From: Burkholderiaceae bacterium
GTDB lineage: Bacteria; Pseudomonadota; Gammaproteobacteria; Burkholderiales; Burkholderiaceae_C
Direction: 5' to 3'
DNA: 37,968 nucleotides
NCBI GenBank assembly: GCA_016790515.1
Contig: JAEUOY010000100.1
Coordinates: 1 to 37,968, forward strand
The first letter of the stretch is position 1. The number at the start of each line of letters is the position of its first letter. The translations under genes and the position numbers were made by a program. This document shows, in pieces, positions 10,077 through 19,212 of this stretch. Under the pieces are notes generated by a model. The model was not told the DNA's origin. It did not search any database and worked only from the letters and a program-made list of their open reading frames with translations.

Positions 10077-10095
10077 GTTTCCGGCCATCGGAAAC
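10077..10095 (-). promoter_or_regulatory. Hairpin in rpsF leader, candidate S6:S18 site
   Basis: A perfect 7-bp stem (GTTTCCG / CGGAAAC) with a five-base loop lies 27 bases upstream of the rpsF start codon. In the RNA (minus strand) the 5' arm ends in CCG. S6:S18 leader motifs in other bacteria use a CCG-containing stem-loop just before rpsF to bind the S6:S18 pair. The position and CCG fit, but I have not verified the full motif. Confidence 0.35.
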
Positions 10096-10133
10096 TGCCT
10101 GGGAAGCTGCCCGGAGGCGTCACCGGCGCCGTC

Positions 10134-10168
10134 TTCGTGGTTCACGATTCGTGGTTCACGATTCGTGG
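10134..10168. repeat. 14-bp tandem repeat of palindrome CACGATTCGTG
   Basis: CACGATTCGTG occurs at 10143-10153 and 10157-10167, exactly 14 bases apart, with a partial TTCGTGG before the first copy. Each copy is a near-perfect palindrome (CACGA-T-TCGTG). It lies between the candidate rpsF -10 element and the gene, within the transcribed leader. It could be an operator for a dimeric regulator or a replication-slippage repeat. Confidence 0.75.
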
Positions 10169-10217
10169 ATCTCGAAGAGCGCAGCCGGACTCCGGTGCAG
10201 CAAAGGGAAAGCCTGTG

Positions 10218-10223
10218 ATTATA
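10218..10223 (-). promoter_or_regulatory. Candidate -10 element for the rpsF operon
   Basis: The minus strand reads TATAAT exactly, at the very end of the upstream symporter gene and overlapping its stop codon. The implied leader is about 160 bases. At 17-base spacing the -35 region (CAGCTC) does not match consensus, so the call rests on the -10 and on the need for a promoter before a ribosomal protein operon. Confidence 0.5.
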
Positions 10224-12339
10224 GCGCGGACGGCGGCCCGGAGCTGCTGCCGCCGCGTTCCTGCGGCTCGGGCCGCCGCAGCGCATCGATCATCCCCTGC
10301 TGCGCCGGCCCCGATTGCGGCGTGACCAGGCTCACCAGCACCAGCACCAGGGCCCCGGCGGGCACGCCGAACACCCCGGCGGCGACCGGGTCGATGCCGA
10401 ACCAGCGCCCCTGCGCCACCGCCTCGCCCAGCCCCAGCCAGGCCAGCGGTCCGGCCAGATGCTGGGCCATGTACCACAGGCACACGCCGGCGCCGGTGAG
10501 CATGCCGGCGACCGCGCCGGCGCGGCTGGCGCGGCGCCAGAAGATGCCGATGACCAGCGCCGGGAAGAAGGTGGCTGCTGCCAGCGAGAACGCCGCGGTG
10601 ACGAAGGGCAGGATGCTGGCGATGCGCAGCGACGCCACCCAGGCCGCCAGCACCGCGGTCAGCAGCACCATCAGCTTGCTGATCATCACCCGCTTGATCG
10701 CCGAGGCGCCCGGGCGGACCAGGCGGAACACGAAGTCGTGCGACAGCGCGTTGCTGATCGTCAGCAGCAGCCCGTCGGCGGTGGACAGCGCGGCGGCCAG
10801 GCCGCCGGCAGCCACCAGGTAGGTGACGACCAGCGGCAGCCCGCCGAGCTCGGGCGCGGCCAGCACGATCATGTCGCCGCCCAGCCGCAGTTCGGCGAAC
10901 TGCAGGAAGCCGTCGCCGTTGATGTCCTGCACCGAGACCAGCGACGCATCGAGCTTGTTCCAGCGCCGGATCCAGTCGGGCAGGCTGCCGAACGAGGTGC
11001 CGACCAGCTCGGTAAAGACCTGGTACTTGACCATCACCGCCAGCGCCGGCGCGCTGACGTAGAGCAGCACGATGAACACCAGCGACCAGCCGACCGAGCG
11101 CCGGGCGTCGTCGACCGAGGGCGTGGTGTAGTAGCGCGTCAGCACATGCGGCATCGCCGCGGTCCCCAGCATCAGGCACAGCACCAGGGCCATGAAATTG
11201 AGCCGCGCCGAGCCGCCGGTGGCGTCGTCGGCGGCCGTCTCGCCGGCCGTCGGCACCAGCCCGGCCAGCGGCCGGGCCTGGGCGCGGGCCTGCTCCTGCT
11301 CGCGCTCGTAGACCGCCCTCGCCTCGGCCTCGCTGCGCGGCATGCGCTCGAGCCGGCGTTCGGCCTGCTGGATGCCGGCCAGCGGCGCGTTCTCCTCGCG
11401 CATGCGCTCGATCTCGCGGGCCAGGCGTTCGGTGTCGCGGGTCATCGCGGCCGGCACGTCCTGCAGCTTGCGCTGGGCGTCGTCGGCACGCTCGGTCAGC
11501 AGCCGCCGCACCTCGAGCTCGGCCGGGTCGACCCGGAGCTGCGCCTCGCGCTCGCTGACCACCGTCAGCTGCTGCTTGTAGTCGATCACCGGGAACCACG
11601 AGCCGGTCTGGTTCAGGCTGAGCCACATCACCGGCACCGTGTAGGCGATGATCAGCACGATGTACTGCGCGACCTGGGTCCAGGTGACGGCGCGCATGCC
11701 GCCGAGGAACGAGCACACCAGCACGCCGCCCAGGCCGATGAAGATGCCGATCTCGAACGAGAAGCCGGTCAGGTGCGAGGTGACCAGCCCGACGCCGTAG
11801 ACCTGCACCACGACGTAGACGAAGGACACCAGCACGGTGGCGGCGACGCCGAGCAGCCGCGGCCACTCGCCGCCGTAGCGTGCGCCGAGGAAATCGGGGA
11901 TCGTGAACTGGCCGAAGCGCCGCAGGTACGGCGCCAGCAGCATCGCCACCAGGCAGTAGCCGCCGGTCCAGCCGAGCACGTAGGCCAGGCCGTCGAAGCC
12001 CTGCAGGTACAGCACGCCGGCGGTGCCGATGAACGAGGCCGCCGACATCCAGTCGGCCGCGGTGGCCATGCCGTTGTAGAGCGCCGGCACGCGGCGGCCG
12101 GCGACGTAGTACTCATCTTCGTCGGTGGTGCGGCTGGCCAGGCCGATGCCGGCGTAGACCAGCACGGTGGCGATCAGGAAGCTCGCGCCGATCCAGCCGC
12201 GCGACCAGCCGCTGCGCTCCAGCGCCGCCAGCAGCCCGATGAACAGCACCACGCCGAGCGTGAACAGCCCGTAGCGGCGGTGCAGCCTGCGCGCGAAGCG
12301 CCGCGTGGTCTGGGCCCGACCGGGCAGCAGGCTGGACAT
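10219..12339 (-). CDS. Large sodium/solute symporter (VC_2705-like)
   Basis: Inner-membrane secondary transporter of the SSS family, 706 residues, longer than the roughly 550 of ActP-type acetate permeases. Seen: hydrophobic helices throughout, DEYYVAGRRVPALYNGMATAADWMSAASFIG (N-terminal SSS signature) and AAALSTADGLLLTISNALSHD. Two inserts stand out: a highly charged, probably helical segment (about 259-355) and a hydrophilic loop with DINGDGFLQFAE (472-483), an EF-hand-like calcium loop. The substrate is not determinable; relatives move acetate or other carboxylates. It lies 58 bases downstream of ppsA on the same strand, so co-expression with gluconeogenesis is possible. ATG 12339 precedes a basic leader and the first helix. 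No DUF4212 small subunit gene is adjacent. Confidence 0.9.
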   Translation of the reverse strand: MSSLLPGRAQTTRRFARRLHRRYGLFTLGVVLFIGLLAALERSGWSRGWIGASFLIATVLVYAGIGLASRTTDEDEYYVAGRRVPALYNGMATAADWMSAASFIGTAGVLYLQGFDGLAYVLGWTGGYCLVAMLLAPYLRRFGQFTIPDFLGARYGGEWPRLLGVAATVLVSFVYVVVQVYGVGLVTSHLTGFSFEIGIFIGLGGVLVCSFLGGMRAVTWTQVAQYIVLIIAYTVPVMWLSLNQTGSWFPVIDYKQQLTVVSEREAQLRVDPAELEVRRLLTERADDAQRKLQDVPAAMTRDTERLAREIERMREENAPLAGIQQAERRLERMPRSEAEARAVYEREQEQARAQARPLAGLVPTAGETAADDATGGSARLNFMALVLCLMLGTAAMPHVLTRYYTTPSVDDARRSVGWSLVFIVLLYVSAPALAVMVKYQVFTELVGTSFGSLPDWIRRWNKLDASLVSVQDINGDGFLQFAELRLGGDMIVLAAPELGGLPLVVTYLVAAGGLAAALSTADGLLLTISNALSHDFVFRLVRPGASAIKRVMISKLMVLLTAVLAAWVASLRIASILPFVTAAFSLAAATFFPALVIGIFWRRASRAGAVAGMLTGAGVCLWYMAQHLAGPLAWLGLGEAVAQGRWFGIDPVAAGVFGVPAGALVLVLVSLVTPQSGPAQQGMIDALRRPEPQERGGSSSGPPSAL

Positions 12340-12397
12340 CGGCGCCGGATTCGGCCTGGCCGCAATGCCGTCGAACCGGAGCCGTGCCGCTGGCCGC

Positions 12398-14794
12398 TCA
12401 GCGCGTGGCCAGCCGGGTCCAGGTCTCGACCACCGAATCCGGGTTCAGCGAGATCGAGACGATGCCCTCGTCGGCCAGCCAGTCGGCGAGGTCGGGGTGG
12501 TCGCTGGGGCCCTGGCCGCAGATGCCGACGTACTTGCCGGCGGACCGGCAGGCCGCGATCGCACGGCTGATCAGCGCCTTGACCGCCGCATCGCGCTCGT
12601 CGAAATCGGCGGCCAGCAGTTCGAGCCCCGAATCGCGGTCCAGCCCCAGCGTCAGCTGGGTCAGGTCGTTCGAGCCGATCGACATGCCGTCGAAATGGGC
12701 CAGGAACTGGTCGGCCAGGATCGCGTTGCTCGGCACCTCGCACATCATGATCACGCGCAGGCCGTTCTGGCCGCGCGCCAGGCCGCGCGCAGCCATCAGC
12801 TGCACCACCCGCTCGGCCTGCCGCACGGTGCGAACGAAGGGCACCATGATCTCGACGTTGCTCAGCCCCATGTCGTTGCGCACCCGCCTGAGCGCTTCGC
12901 ACTCCATCGCGAAGGCTTCGGCGAACTCGCCGCTGATGTAGCGCGAGGCGCCGCGGAAGCCGAGCATCGGGTTCTCTTCGTCGGGTTCGTAGCGCGAGCC
13001 GCCGATCAGCTTCTTGTACTCGTTGGACTTGAAGTCCGACAGCCGCACGATCACCGGCTTCGGCCAGAAGGCCGCGGCGATCGTCGCCACGCCCTCGGCG
13101 AGCTTGTCGACGTAGAAGGCGCGCGGGCCGGCATGGCCGCGGGCCACCGATTCGACCGCCTTCTTCAGGTCGGCGTCGATGTTCGGGTAGTCGAGGATCG
13201 CCTTCGGGTGGACCCCGATGTTGGTGTTGATGATGAACTCCAGCCGCGCCAGGCCGACGCCCGAGTTGGGGATCTGCGCGAAGTCGAAAGCCAGCGACGG
13301 GTTGCCGACGTTCATCATGATCTTGACCGGGCAGTACGGCATCTCGCCGCGCTTGACCTCGGTGACCTCGGTCTCGAGCAGGCCGTCGTAGATCACGCCG
13401 GTGTCGCCCTCGCTGCAGACCACGGTGACCAGCGCGCCGTCGACCAGCTTCTCGGTCGCGTTGCCGCAGCCCACCACCGCCGGGATGCCCAGCTCGCGGG
13501 CGATGATCGCCGCATGGCAGGTGCGGCCGCCGCGGTTGGTGACGATCGCGCTGGCGCGCTTCATCACCGGCTCCCAGTTCGGGTCGGTCATGTCGGTGAC
13601 CAGCACGTCGCCGGGCTGGACCCGGTCCATCTCGCTGATGTGCGAGACCAGCCGCACCGGCCCGGTGCCGATCTTCTGGCCGATCGCGCGGCCTTCGGCG
13701 AGGCGGGCGCCGTGGCCCTTGAGCTTGTAGCGGTGCTCGGTCTGCTCGCCGACCTGGCTCTTCACCGTCTCGGGCCGGGCCTGCAGGATGTAAAGCCTGC
13801 CGTCCTCGCCGTCCTTGCCCCACTCGATGTCCATCGGCCGGCCGTAGTGCTGCTCGATGATCAGCGCGTACTTCGCCAGCTCGACCACGTCGGCGTCGGC
13901 CAGCGCGTAGCGGTTGCGCAGCTCGGGCGGGTTGTCGACGGTGCGCACCAGCTTGCCGGTGGCCAGGCGCTCCTCGGTCGGCGCGAACTCCATGCGGATC
14001 AGCTTGCTGCCGAGGTTGCGCCGGATGATCGGCAGCTTGCCGGCCTTCAGCCCCGGCTTGTGGACGTAGAACTCGTCGGGGTTGACGGCGCCCTGCACCA
14101 CCGTCTCGCCCAGGCCGTAGCTGGCGGTGATGAAGATCACGTCCTCGAATCCCGACTCGGTGTCGATCGTGAACATCACGCCGGCCGAACCGACGTCCGA
14201 GCGCACCATGCGCTGCACGCCGGCCGACAGCGCGACATCCGAGTGGGCGAAGCCCTTGTGCACCCGGTAGCTGATCGCGCGGTCGTTGTAGAGCGAGGCG
14301 AAGACCTCCTTCATCTTGTGCAGCACGTCGGCGATGCCGTGCACGTTCAGGAAGGTCTCCTGCTGGCCGGCGAACGAGGCATCGGGCAGGTCCTCGGCAG
14401 TGGCCGACGAGCGCACCGCGAAGCTGGCGCCGCTCTGGCCGGCGGTCAGCGCGGCGAACGCGGCGCGCACCTCGGCCTCGAAGTCGGGCGGGAACGGTGC
14501 CTCGGTGACCCAGCCGCGGATCTCGGCACCAGCTTCGGCCAGCGCCTTGACGTCGTCGGTGTCCAGCGCCGCGAGCCGCTTGTTGATCTTGTCGGTGAGG
14601 CCGCCGTGGGCGAGGAACTCGCGGAAGGCGTGCGCGGTGGTGGCAAAGCCGCCGGGCACGCGCACGCCCGAGGCGGCGAGCTGGCTGATCATTTCGCCGA
14701 GGCTGGCGTTCTTGCCGCCAACGACCTCGACGTCGCTCATTCTCAGTTGTTCGAACGGCAGGACCAGGGCGGTCGCCAGATGGGGGGATGACAT
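12398..14794 (-). CDS. ppsA: Phosphoenolpyruvate synthase
   Basis: Converts pyruvate, ATP and water to phosphoenolpyruvate, AMP and phosphate for gluconeogenesis. It has 798 residues. Domains: N-terminal ATP-grasp ([39 protein letters not shown]), central swivelling phosphohistidine domain with His427 in [17 protein letters not shown] (neighbouring Thr425 is the site regulated by PpsR-type proteins), and the C-terminal PEP/pyruvate-binding barrel ending in [10 protein letters not shown] and [14 protein letters not shown] 14794 gives [17 protein letters not shown], with GGAG 7-8 bases upstream. It is divergent from ppsR, its bifunctional regulator. Confidence 0.97.
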   Translation of the reverse strand: MSSPHLATALVLPFEQLRMSDVEVVGGKNASLGEMISQLAASGVRVPGGFATTAHAFREFLAHGGLTDKINKRLAALDTDDVKALAEAGAEIRGWVTEAPFPPDFEAEVRAAFAALTAGQSGASFAVRSSATAEDLPDASFAGQQETFLNVHGIADVLHKMKEVFASLYNDRAISYRVHKGFAHSDVALSAGVQRMVRSDVGSAGVMFTIDTESGFEDVIFITASYGLGETVVQGAVNPDEFYVHKPGLKAGKLPIIRRNLGSKLIRMEFAPTEERLATGKLVRTVDNPPELRNRYALADADVVELAKYALIIEQHYGRPMDIEWGKDGEDGRLYILQARPETVKSQVGEQTEHRYKLKGHGARLAEGRAIGQKIGTGPVRLVSHISEMDRVQPGDVLVTDMTDPNWEPVMKRASAIVTNRGGRTCHAAIIARELGIPAVVGCGNATEKLVDGALVTVVCSEGDTGVIYDGLLETEVTEVKRGEMPYCPVKIMMNVGNPSLAFDFAQIPNSGVGLARLEFIINTNIGVHPKAILDYPNIDADLKKAVESVARGHAGPRAFYVDKLAEGVATIAAAFWPKPVIVRLSDFKSNEYKKLIGGSRYEPDEENPMLGFRGASRYISGEFAEAFAMECEALRRVRNDMGLSNVEIMVPFVRTVRQAERVVQLMAARGLARGQNGLRVIMMCEVPSNAILADQFLAHFDGMSIGSNDLTQLTLGLDRDSGLELLAADFDERDAAVKALISRAIAACRSAGKYVGICGQGPSDHPDLADWLADEGIVSISLNPDSVVETWTRLATR

Positions 14795-15024
14795 GGGAAA
14801 GCTCCGGGATGGCGGGAAATCGGGGTCGGGTGCCTGGCCGTGCGGCCAGCGCCGATGGCCCGCGCGCCTGCAGCGGGATGTTCGAATTGTCGGCAGGCGG
14901 GGCGCATGAGGGCTGGCGAGGAGCTGGCGGGCGGGGGCGACCCGCGGGATGGGCACCGATTCTACGGACGATGCCCCTATCATCTCTGAACATCGATCGA
15001 AACCGGCCCCGGACGAGCCTTTCC
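14795..15024. other. Divergent ppsA/ppsR intergenic region
   Basis: This 230-base region must carry both outward promoters. The least GC-rich part is about 14955-15000 (containing TATCAT at 14979-14984, a possible -10 for ppsR). No -35 or operator could be identified with confidence. The reading frames extending from ppsA and ppsR into this region are Arg/Pro-rich and not protein-like. Confidence 0.4.
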
Positions 15025-15849
15025 ATGCCCAATCGCAGCGTGTTCTTTGTCTCGGACGGCACCGGCATCACCGCCGAGACCTTCGGCAACTCGATCCTGG
15101 CGCAGTTCCCGGCCAAGCCGCGGCATGTGCGGCGGCCGTTCATCGACACGCCGGACAAGGCCCGGGTGGTGCTCGACGAGATCAACCAGGTGGCCGAGTC
15201 GGAGGGCTGCAAGCCGATCGTCTTCATCACGCTGGTCGACGATGCGGTGCGCGAGATCATCACCGGCGACGGCTGCCGCGGCCTGGTGCTCGACATCCTG
15301 CGCGCCTTCGTCGAGCCGCTGGAGCTGGAGTTCGGCGTCAAGAGCAATCACCGGGTCGGCCGCTTCACCGATGCCGCCGAGAGCAGCGAGTACCACGACC
15401 GGATCGAGGCGATCAACTTCTCGCTGGCCCACGACGACGGCCAGTCGGCGCGCAACCTGGCCGATGCCGACGTGATCCTGCTCGGCGTCAGCCGCAGCGG
15501 CAAGACGCCGACCAGCCTGTACCTGGCGATGCAGCACGGCATCAAGGCCGCCAACTACCCGCTGATCCCCGAGGACTTCGAGCGCCGCCGGCTGCCCGGC
15601 GCGCTGTCGCCCTACCTCGCCAAGTGCTTCGGGCTGACGATCGACCCCGAGCGGCTCTCGCAGATCCGCAACGAGCGCCGCCCCGGCAGCAAGTACGCGT
15701 CGATCGACAACTGCCGCTACGAGGTGCGCGAGGCCGAGGCGATGATGCGCCGCAGCGGCATCAGCTGGCTCAGCTCGACCCACAAGTCGATCGAGGAGAT
15801 CGCCACGACGATCCTGCGCGACATCCGCCCCGACCGGCTGATCTATTGA
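15025..15849 (+). CDS. ppsR: PEP synthase regulatory protein (kinase/pyrophosphorylase)
   Basis: Bifunctional DUF299 protein that inactivates PEP synthase by ADP-dependent phosphorylation of a Thr next to the catalytic His and reactivates it by phosphate-dependent pyrophosphorolysis. It has 274 residues, the family length. Seen: [16 protein letters not shown] at the N-terminus, the P-loop GVSRSGKT (154-161), and [12 protein letters not shown] and [11 protein letters not shown] near the C-terminus. ATG 15025 gives the family start [12 protein letters not shown]. It is transcribed away from ppsA, the expected partner. Its last 7 bases overlap the end of the convergent methyltransferase gene. 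Confidence 0.97.
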   Translation: MPNRSVFFVSDGTGITAETFGNSILAQFPAKPRHVRRPFIDTPDKARVVLDEINQVAESEGCKPIVFITLVDDAVREIITGDGCRGLVLDILRAFVEPLELEFGVKSNHRVGRFTDAAESSEYHDRIEAINFSLAHDDGQSARNLADADVILLGVSRSGKTPTSLYLAMQHGIKAANYPLIPEDFERRRLPGALSPYLAKCFGLTIDPERLSQIRNERRPGSKYASIDNCRYEVREAEAMMRRSGISWLSSTHKSIEEIATTILRDIRPDRLIY

Positions 15850-16646
15850 GCGCCGGCGGCCAGGCGCTGCCGCATCGATTCGTACAGGCACACCGCGGCG
15901 GCCGCGGCGACGTTGAGCGATTGCTCGCCGCCCGGTTGCGGGATGCGCAGCACCTGGGCGCAGCGCGCCAGCAGCGCCGGTGCCACGCCCTGGCCCTCAT
16001 GCCCCAGCAGCCAGGCGCAGGGCTGCGGCAGTGCCGCGCCGGGCAGCAGTGCGTCGCTGTCCAGGCTGGTGCCGACCAGCGGCAGCTGCAGCGCCGCCAG
16101 ATCCTCGGGCTGCAGGCCCTCGACCAGCCGCAGCCCGAAGTGCGCGCCCATGCCGGCGCGCAGCACCTTGGGCGACCACAGCGCCGCGCTGCCCTGCAGC
16201 GCCAGCACCTGGCCGACGCCGAAGGCCGCCGCGCTGCGCAGGATGCTGCCGACGTTGCCGGCATCCTGCACCCGGTCGAGCACGACGCTGGCTGCGGTCG
16301 CGTCGATCGCCGGCGCACTCGGCAGCGGCAGCACGAAGCCCAGCCGCGCCGGCGACGGCAGCGCGCTCAGGCTTTCGAACAGCGCATCGGGCACCACCGC
16401 CACCCGCGGCGCCCACTGCGCCAGCGCGCGCAGCGCGGGCCGGGCCCAGGCGCTCTCGGCCACCACCGCCTGCGCCGGGCGCTGGCCGTGCTGGCGCAGC
16501 GCCGCACACAGGTGTTCGCCTTCGAGCCACAGTTCGCCGGCCTGGCGGTAGCCCGCCGGGTCACGCGTGAGCTTGCGCAGGCGAACCAGCAGCGGGTTGT
16601 CGCGTGAACGGATGGCCTGCGGCTGGATGGCCTGCGGCTCGCTCAC
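15843..16646 (-). CDS. TrmH-family (SpoU) RNA 2'-O-methyltransferase
   Basis: Probable S-adenosylmethionine-dependent rRNA or tRNA methyltransferase of the knotted SPOUT class, 267 residues. Seen: an N-terminal substrate-binding region ([20 protein letters not shown]), then SPOUT motif 1 [21 protein letters not shown], motif 2 LLGHEGQGV and motif 3 [18 protein letters not shown]. The target nucleotide cannot be told. The chosen GTG at 16646 overlaps the rnhB stop in GTGA, suggesting translational coupling. The first codons lie in a 15-bp tandem repeat that encodes two copies of QPQAI-like sequence. It is last in the long minus-strand cluster and overlaps the ppsR 3' end. Confidence 0.92.
   Translation of the reverse strand: MSEPQAIQPQAIRSRDNPLLVRLRKLTRDPAGYRQAGELWLEGEHLCAALRQHGQRPAQAVVAESAWARPALRALAQWAPRVAVVPDALFESLSALPSPARLGFVLPLPSAPAIDATAASVVLDRVQDAGNVGSILRSAAAFGVGQVLALQGSAALWSPKVLRAGMGAHFGLRLVEGLQPEDLAALQLPLVGTSLDSDALLPGAALPQPCAWLLGHEGQGVAPALLARCAQVLRIPQPGGEQSLNVAAAAAVCLYESMRQRLAAGAQ
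16611..16640. repeat. 15-bp tandem duplication in methyltransferase N-terminus
   Basis: GATGGCCTGCGGCTG (16611-16625) is followed by GATGGCCTGCGGCTC (16626-16640), 14 of 15 bases identical. It is in frame and adds five residues near the protein's N-terminus (residues 3-12), ahead of the conserved region. Confidence 0.8.
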
Positions 16647-17233
16647 GGCGGCGGCTCCAGCACCGAGCGCACCGGCGCGTAGCTGCGGCGGTGGGCCTCG
16701 CAGGCGCCGTGCGCGCGCAGTGCCGCCAGGTGCGCGGCCGTCGGGTAGCCCTTGTGGCTGGCGAAGCCGTAGTCGGGGTGCGCCGCGTCCAGCGCCAGGC
16801 ACAGCCGGTCACGGTGCACCTTGGCCAGGATCGACGCGGCCGAGATCGCCGGCACCTTGGCATCGCCCTTGACGATCGCCTCGGCCGGCATCGCCAGCAC
16901 CGGCAGCCGGTTGCCGTCGACCAGCACCCGCCGCGGCGGCAGCCGCAGCCCGGCCACCGCGCGCTGCATCGCCAGCAGCGTGGCCTGCAGGATGTTCAGT
17001 CGGTCGATCTCCTCGACGCTGGCTTCGGCGATGCAGCAGGCCAGCGCCTTGGCGCGGATCTCGTCGAACAGGCGTTCGCGCCGCGCGGGGCCGATCGCCT
17101 TGCTGTCGCCCAGGCCCTTGATCGGCTTCAGCTCGTCGAGGATCACCGCGGCGGCCACCACCGGCCCGGCCAGCGGCCCGCGGCCGGCCTCGTCGACGCC
17201 GGCCACCAGCGCGGGCACGTTCCAGCGCTGCAC
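16643..17233 (-). CDS. rnhB: Ribonuclease HII
   Basis: Removes RNA from RNA-DNA hybrids and incises at single ribonucleotides in DNA. It has 196 residues with GTG 17233 as start, very near the usual length. Seen: [19 protein letters not shown] with catalytic Asp14/Glu15, VLVDGNRLP (Asp106), [18 protein letters not shown] (Asp124) and [17 protein letters not shown]. Several in-frame starts lie further upstream inside lpxB (for example ATG 17287), but they add only Arg/Ser-rich sequence. The GTG lies 7 bases after the lpxB stop; its Shine-Dalgarno is weak. The lpxB-rnhB order is widespread. Confidence 0.95.
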   Translation of the reverse strand: MQRWNVPALVAGVDEAGRGPLAGPVVAAAVILDELKPIKGLGDSKAIGPARRERLFDEIRAKALACCIAEASVEEIDRLNILQATLLAMQRAVAGLRLPPRRVLVDGNRLPVLAMPAEAIVKGDAKVPAISAASILAKVHRDRLCLALDAAHPDYGFASHKGYPTAAHLAALRAHGACEAHRRSYAPVRSVLEPPP

Positions 17234-17240
17234 CTTGCGC

Positions 17241-18404
17241 TCAGGTCGCTTCGACGAGGTCGACCGCGAGGACTTTGGCGATGGCATCGGAGGCTCTCTG
17301 CGCCGTGTCCTGGCGCAGCAGGTGGTGCAGTTCGGTGAAGCGGCGCTCGACCGCGGCGACCCGCGCGGCATCGTCGAGCCAGGCCAGGCCCTCGCGGGCC
17401 AGCGCCTCGGGCGTGGCGGCGTCCTGGATCAGCTCGGGCACGACGAACTCGCCGCACAGGATGTTGGGCAGGCCGACCCAGGGCTGGTAGCGCATGCGCT
17501 TCATGCGCTGCCAGTTCAGCCAGGCCAGGTGGTAGGTGATCACCATCGGCCGCTTGAACAGCGCCGCCTCCAGCGCCGCGGTGCCGCTGGCGACCAGCGA
17601 CAGGTCGCAGGCCGCCAGCGCCTCGTGGCTGCGGCCGTCGAGCAGCGAAAGGCTCAGGTCCTTGGCGTGTCGGGCAAGCAGCGGCTCGACCTGCCTGCGC
17701 AGCCCGGGCACCACCGGCATCACGAAGCGCAGACCCGGCCGCCGGCGCTGCATCGCCTGCGCCGCGGCCAGCAGTCGTGGCGCGATCTGCGCGATCTCGC
17801 TGCGCCGGCTGCCGGGCAGCAGCGCGACGACGGTGTCGCCGTCGGCCAGGCCCAGCGCTGCGCGCGCTGCCGCGCGCGGCGGCTCGAGCGGAATCGCATC
17901 GGCCAGCGGGTGGCCGACGAAGGTCGCCGCGATGCCATGGCGCTCGAGCAGCGCCGGCTCGAACGGGAACAGGCACAGCACATGGTCGGCGGCGCGGGCG
18001 AGCTTGTGCACCCGCTCGCCGCGCCAGGCCCAGATCGACGGGCAGACGAAGTGGATGGTCTTGATCCCGCCCTCGCGCAGCCGGGTCTCGAGGCCGAAGT
18101 TGAAGTCCGGTGCGTCGATGCCGATGAAGGCCGCCGGTCGCTCGCGCAGCAGCCGCTCGGCGAGCTGGCGGCGGATGCGCAGCAGTTCGGGCAGCCGCGA
18201 CAGCGCGTCGACGTAGCCGAAGACCGACAGCCGCTCGTGCGGCCACCAGGCGTCGAAGCCCTGGGCGACCAGCTTCGGCCCGCCGATGCCGCCGGCCAGC
18301 AGCGCCGGCCAGCGCCGCTTCAGGCCCTGCAGCAGCAGGCCGCCGAGCAGGTCACCCGAGGCTTCGCCGGCGACCATGCCCAGCCGCAGCGCAGCGCTGT
18401 GCAT
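17241..18404 (-). CDS. lpxB: Lipid-A-disaccharide synthase
   Basis: GT19-family glycosyltransferase of the inner membrane face that joins UDP-2,3-diacylglucosamine and lipid X into the lipid A disaccharide. It has 387 residues. Seen: [22 protein letters not shown] at the N-terminus, [53 protein letters not shown] and [20 protein letters not shown] 18404 is 9 bases after the lpxA stop. It is the last lipid A gene of the lpxD-fabZ-lpxA-lpxB set and acts two steps after LpxA/LpxD acylation. Confidence 0.97.
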   Translation of the reverse strand: MHSAALRLGMVAGEASGDLLGGLLLQGLKRRWPALLAGGIGGPKLVAQGFDAWWPHERLSVFGYVDALSRLPELLRIRRQLAERLLRERPAAFIGIDAPDFNFGLETRLREGGIKTIHFVCPSIWAWRGERVHKLARAADHVLCLFPFEPALLERHGIAATFVGHPLADAIPLEPPRAAARAALGLADGDTVVALLPGSRRSEIAQIAPRLLAAAQAMQRRRPGLRFVMPVVPGLRRQVEPLLARHAKDLSLSLLDGRSHEALAACDLSLVASGTAALEAALFKRPMVITYHLAWLNWQRMKRMRYQPWVGLPNILCGEFVVPELIQDAATPEALAREGLAWLDDAARVAAVERRFTELHHLLRQDTAQRASDAIAKVLAVDLVEAT

Positions 18405-18413
18405 CGCCAGCGC

Positions 18414-19202
18414 CTAGCGCACGATGCCGCGATCGGCCAGGGCCAGGAAATCGAGCATCAGCGCGATGTCGGCCTCGCTGCCTTCGAGCTGGCCGCGCAG
18501 CGCCTCGATCGCCGCGATGCCGGCGGCCAGCGTCAGGCCCTGGCGGTACAGGAGCTTGTGCATCTGCCGGACCTGCGCGATGCGCTCGGGCGAGAAGCCG
18601 CGGCGGCGCAGGCCCTCGGCATTGATGCCGGTGGCCGCGGCCGGGTTGCCGGCGGCGGTGACATAGGGCGGCAGGTCCTGCGACAGCCGGGTCTGGAAGC
18701 CGGTCATCGCATGCGCCCCGATGCGCACGAACTGGTGCACCCCCGACAGCCCGCCGAGGAAGGCCCAGTCGCCCAGGTGCACATGGCCGCCGAGCTGGGT
18801 GGCGTTGGCGATGATCGTATGGCTGCCGACATGGCAGTCGTGCGCGATGTGCACGTAGGCCATGATCCAGTTGTCGTCGCCCAGCGAGGTCAGTCCGCCG
18901 TCCTGCACCGTGCCGGTGTTGATCGTGACGAACTCGCGGATCGTGTTGCCGTCGCCGATCGTCAGCCGGGTCGGCTCGCCGGCGTACTTCTTGTCCTGCG
19001 GCGGGGCGCCGATCGACGCGAACTGGAACAGCCGGTTGTCGCGGCCGATCGTCGTGTGGCCATCGACGACGCAGTGCGCGCCGATGCTCGTGCCTTCGCC
19101 GACGCGCACATGCGCTCCGATCACCGCGTAGGGGCCGACGGTGACGCTGCCGGCCAGCTCGGCCCGCGCGTCGACGACCGCGGTGGCATGGACCTGGGTC
19201 AT
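18414..19202 (-). CDS. lpxA: UDP-N-acetylglucosamine acyltransferase LpxA
   Basis: First step of lipid A synthesis: transfers 3-hydroxyacyl from acyl carrier protein to UDP-GlcNAc. It has 262 residues. Seen: left-handed beta-helix hexapeptide repeats, [22 protein letters not shown], catalytic His121 in HIAHDCHVG, and the C-terminal helical domain ([17 protein letters not shown]). At the position matching E. coli Gly173, which sets acyl-chain length, this protein has Phe169; a bulky residue suggests preference for a chain shorter than C14. It starts 10 bases after fabZ. FabZ draws on the same 3-hydroxyacyl-ACP pool that LpxA and LpxD use. Confidence 0.97.
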   Translation of the reverse strand: MTQVHATAVVDARAELAGSVTVGPYAVIGAHVRVGEGTSIGAHCVVDGHTTIGRDNRLFQFASIGAPPQDKKYAGEPTRLTIGDGNTIREFVTINTGTVQDGGLTSLGDDNWIMAYVHIAHDCHVGSHTIIANATQLGGHVHLGDWAFLGGLSGVHQFVRIGAHAMTGFQTRLSQDLPPYVTAAGNPAAATGINAEGLRRRGFSPERIAQVRQMHKLLYRQGLTLAAGIAAIEALRGQLEGSEADIALMLDFLALADRGIVR

Positions 19203-19212
19203 CGCCGCAGCC

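Noticed and set aside
10315-12570. Plus-strand open frame of about 750 codons opposite the symporter
   Set aside because: Gln/Arg/His-rich mirror of a membrane protein gene; no domain.
12305-14791. Plus-strand open frame of about 830 codons opposite ppsA
   Set aside because: The composition (Asp/His/Val/Leu/Ala-rich, repetitive) is the typical antisense shadow of a GC-rich gene, and ppsA is unambiguous on the other strand.
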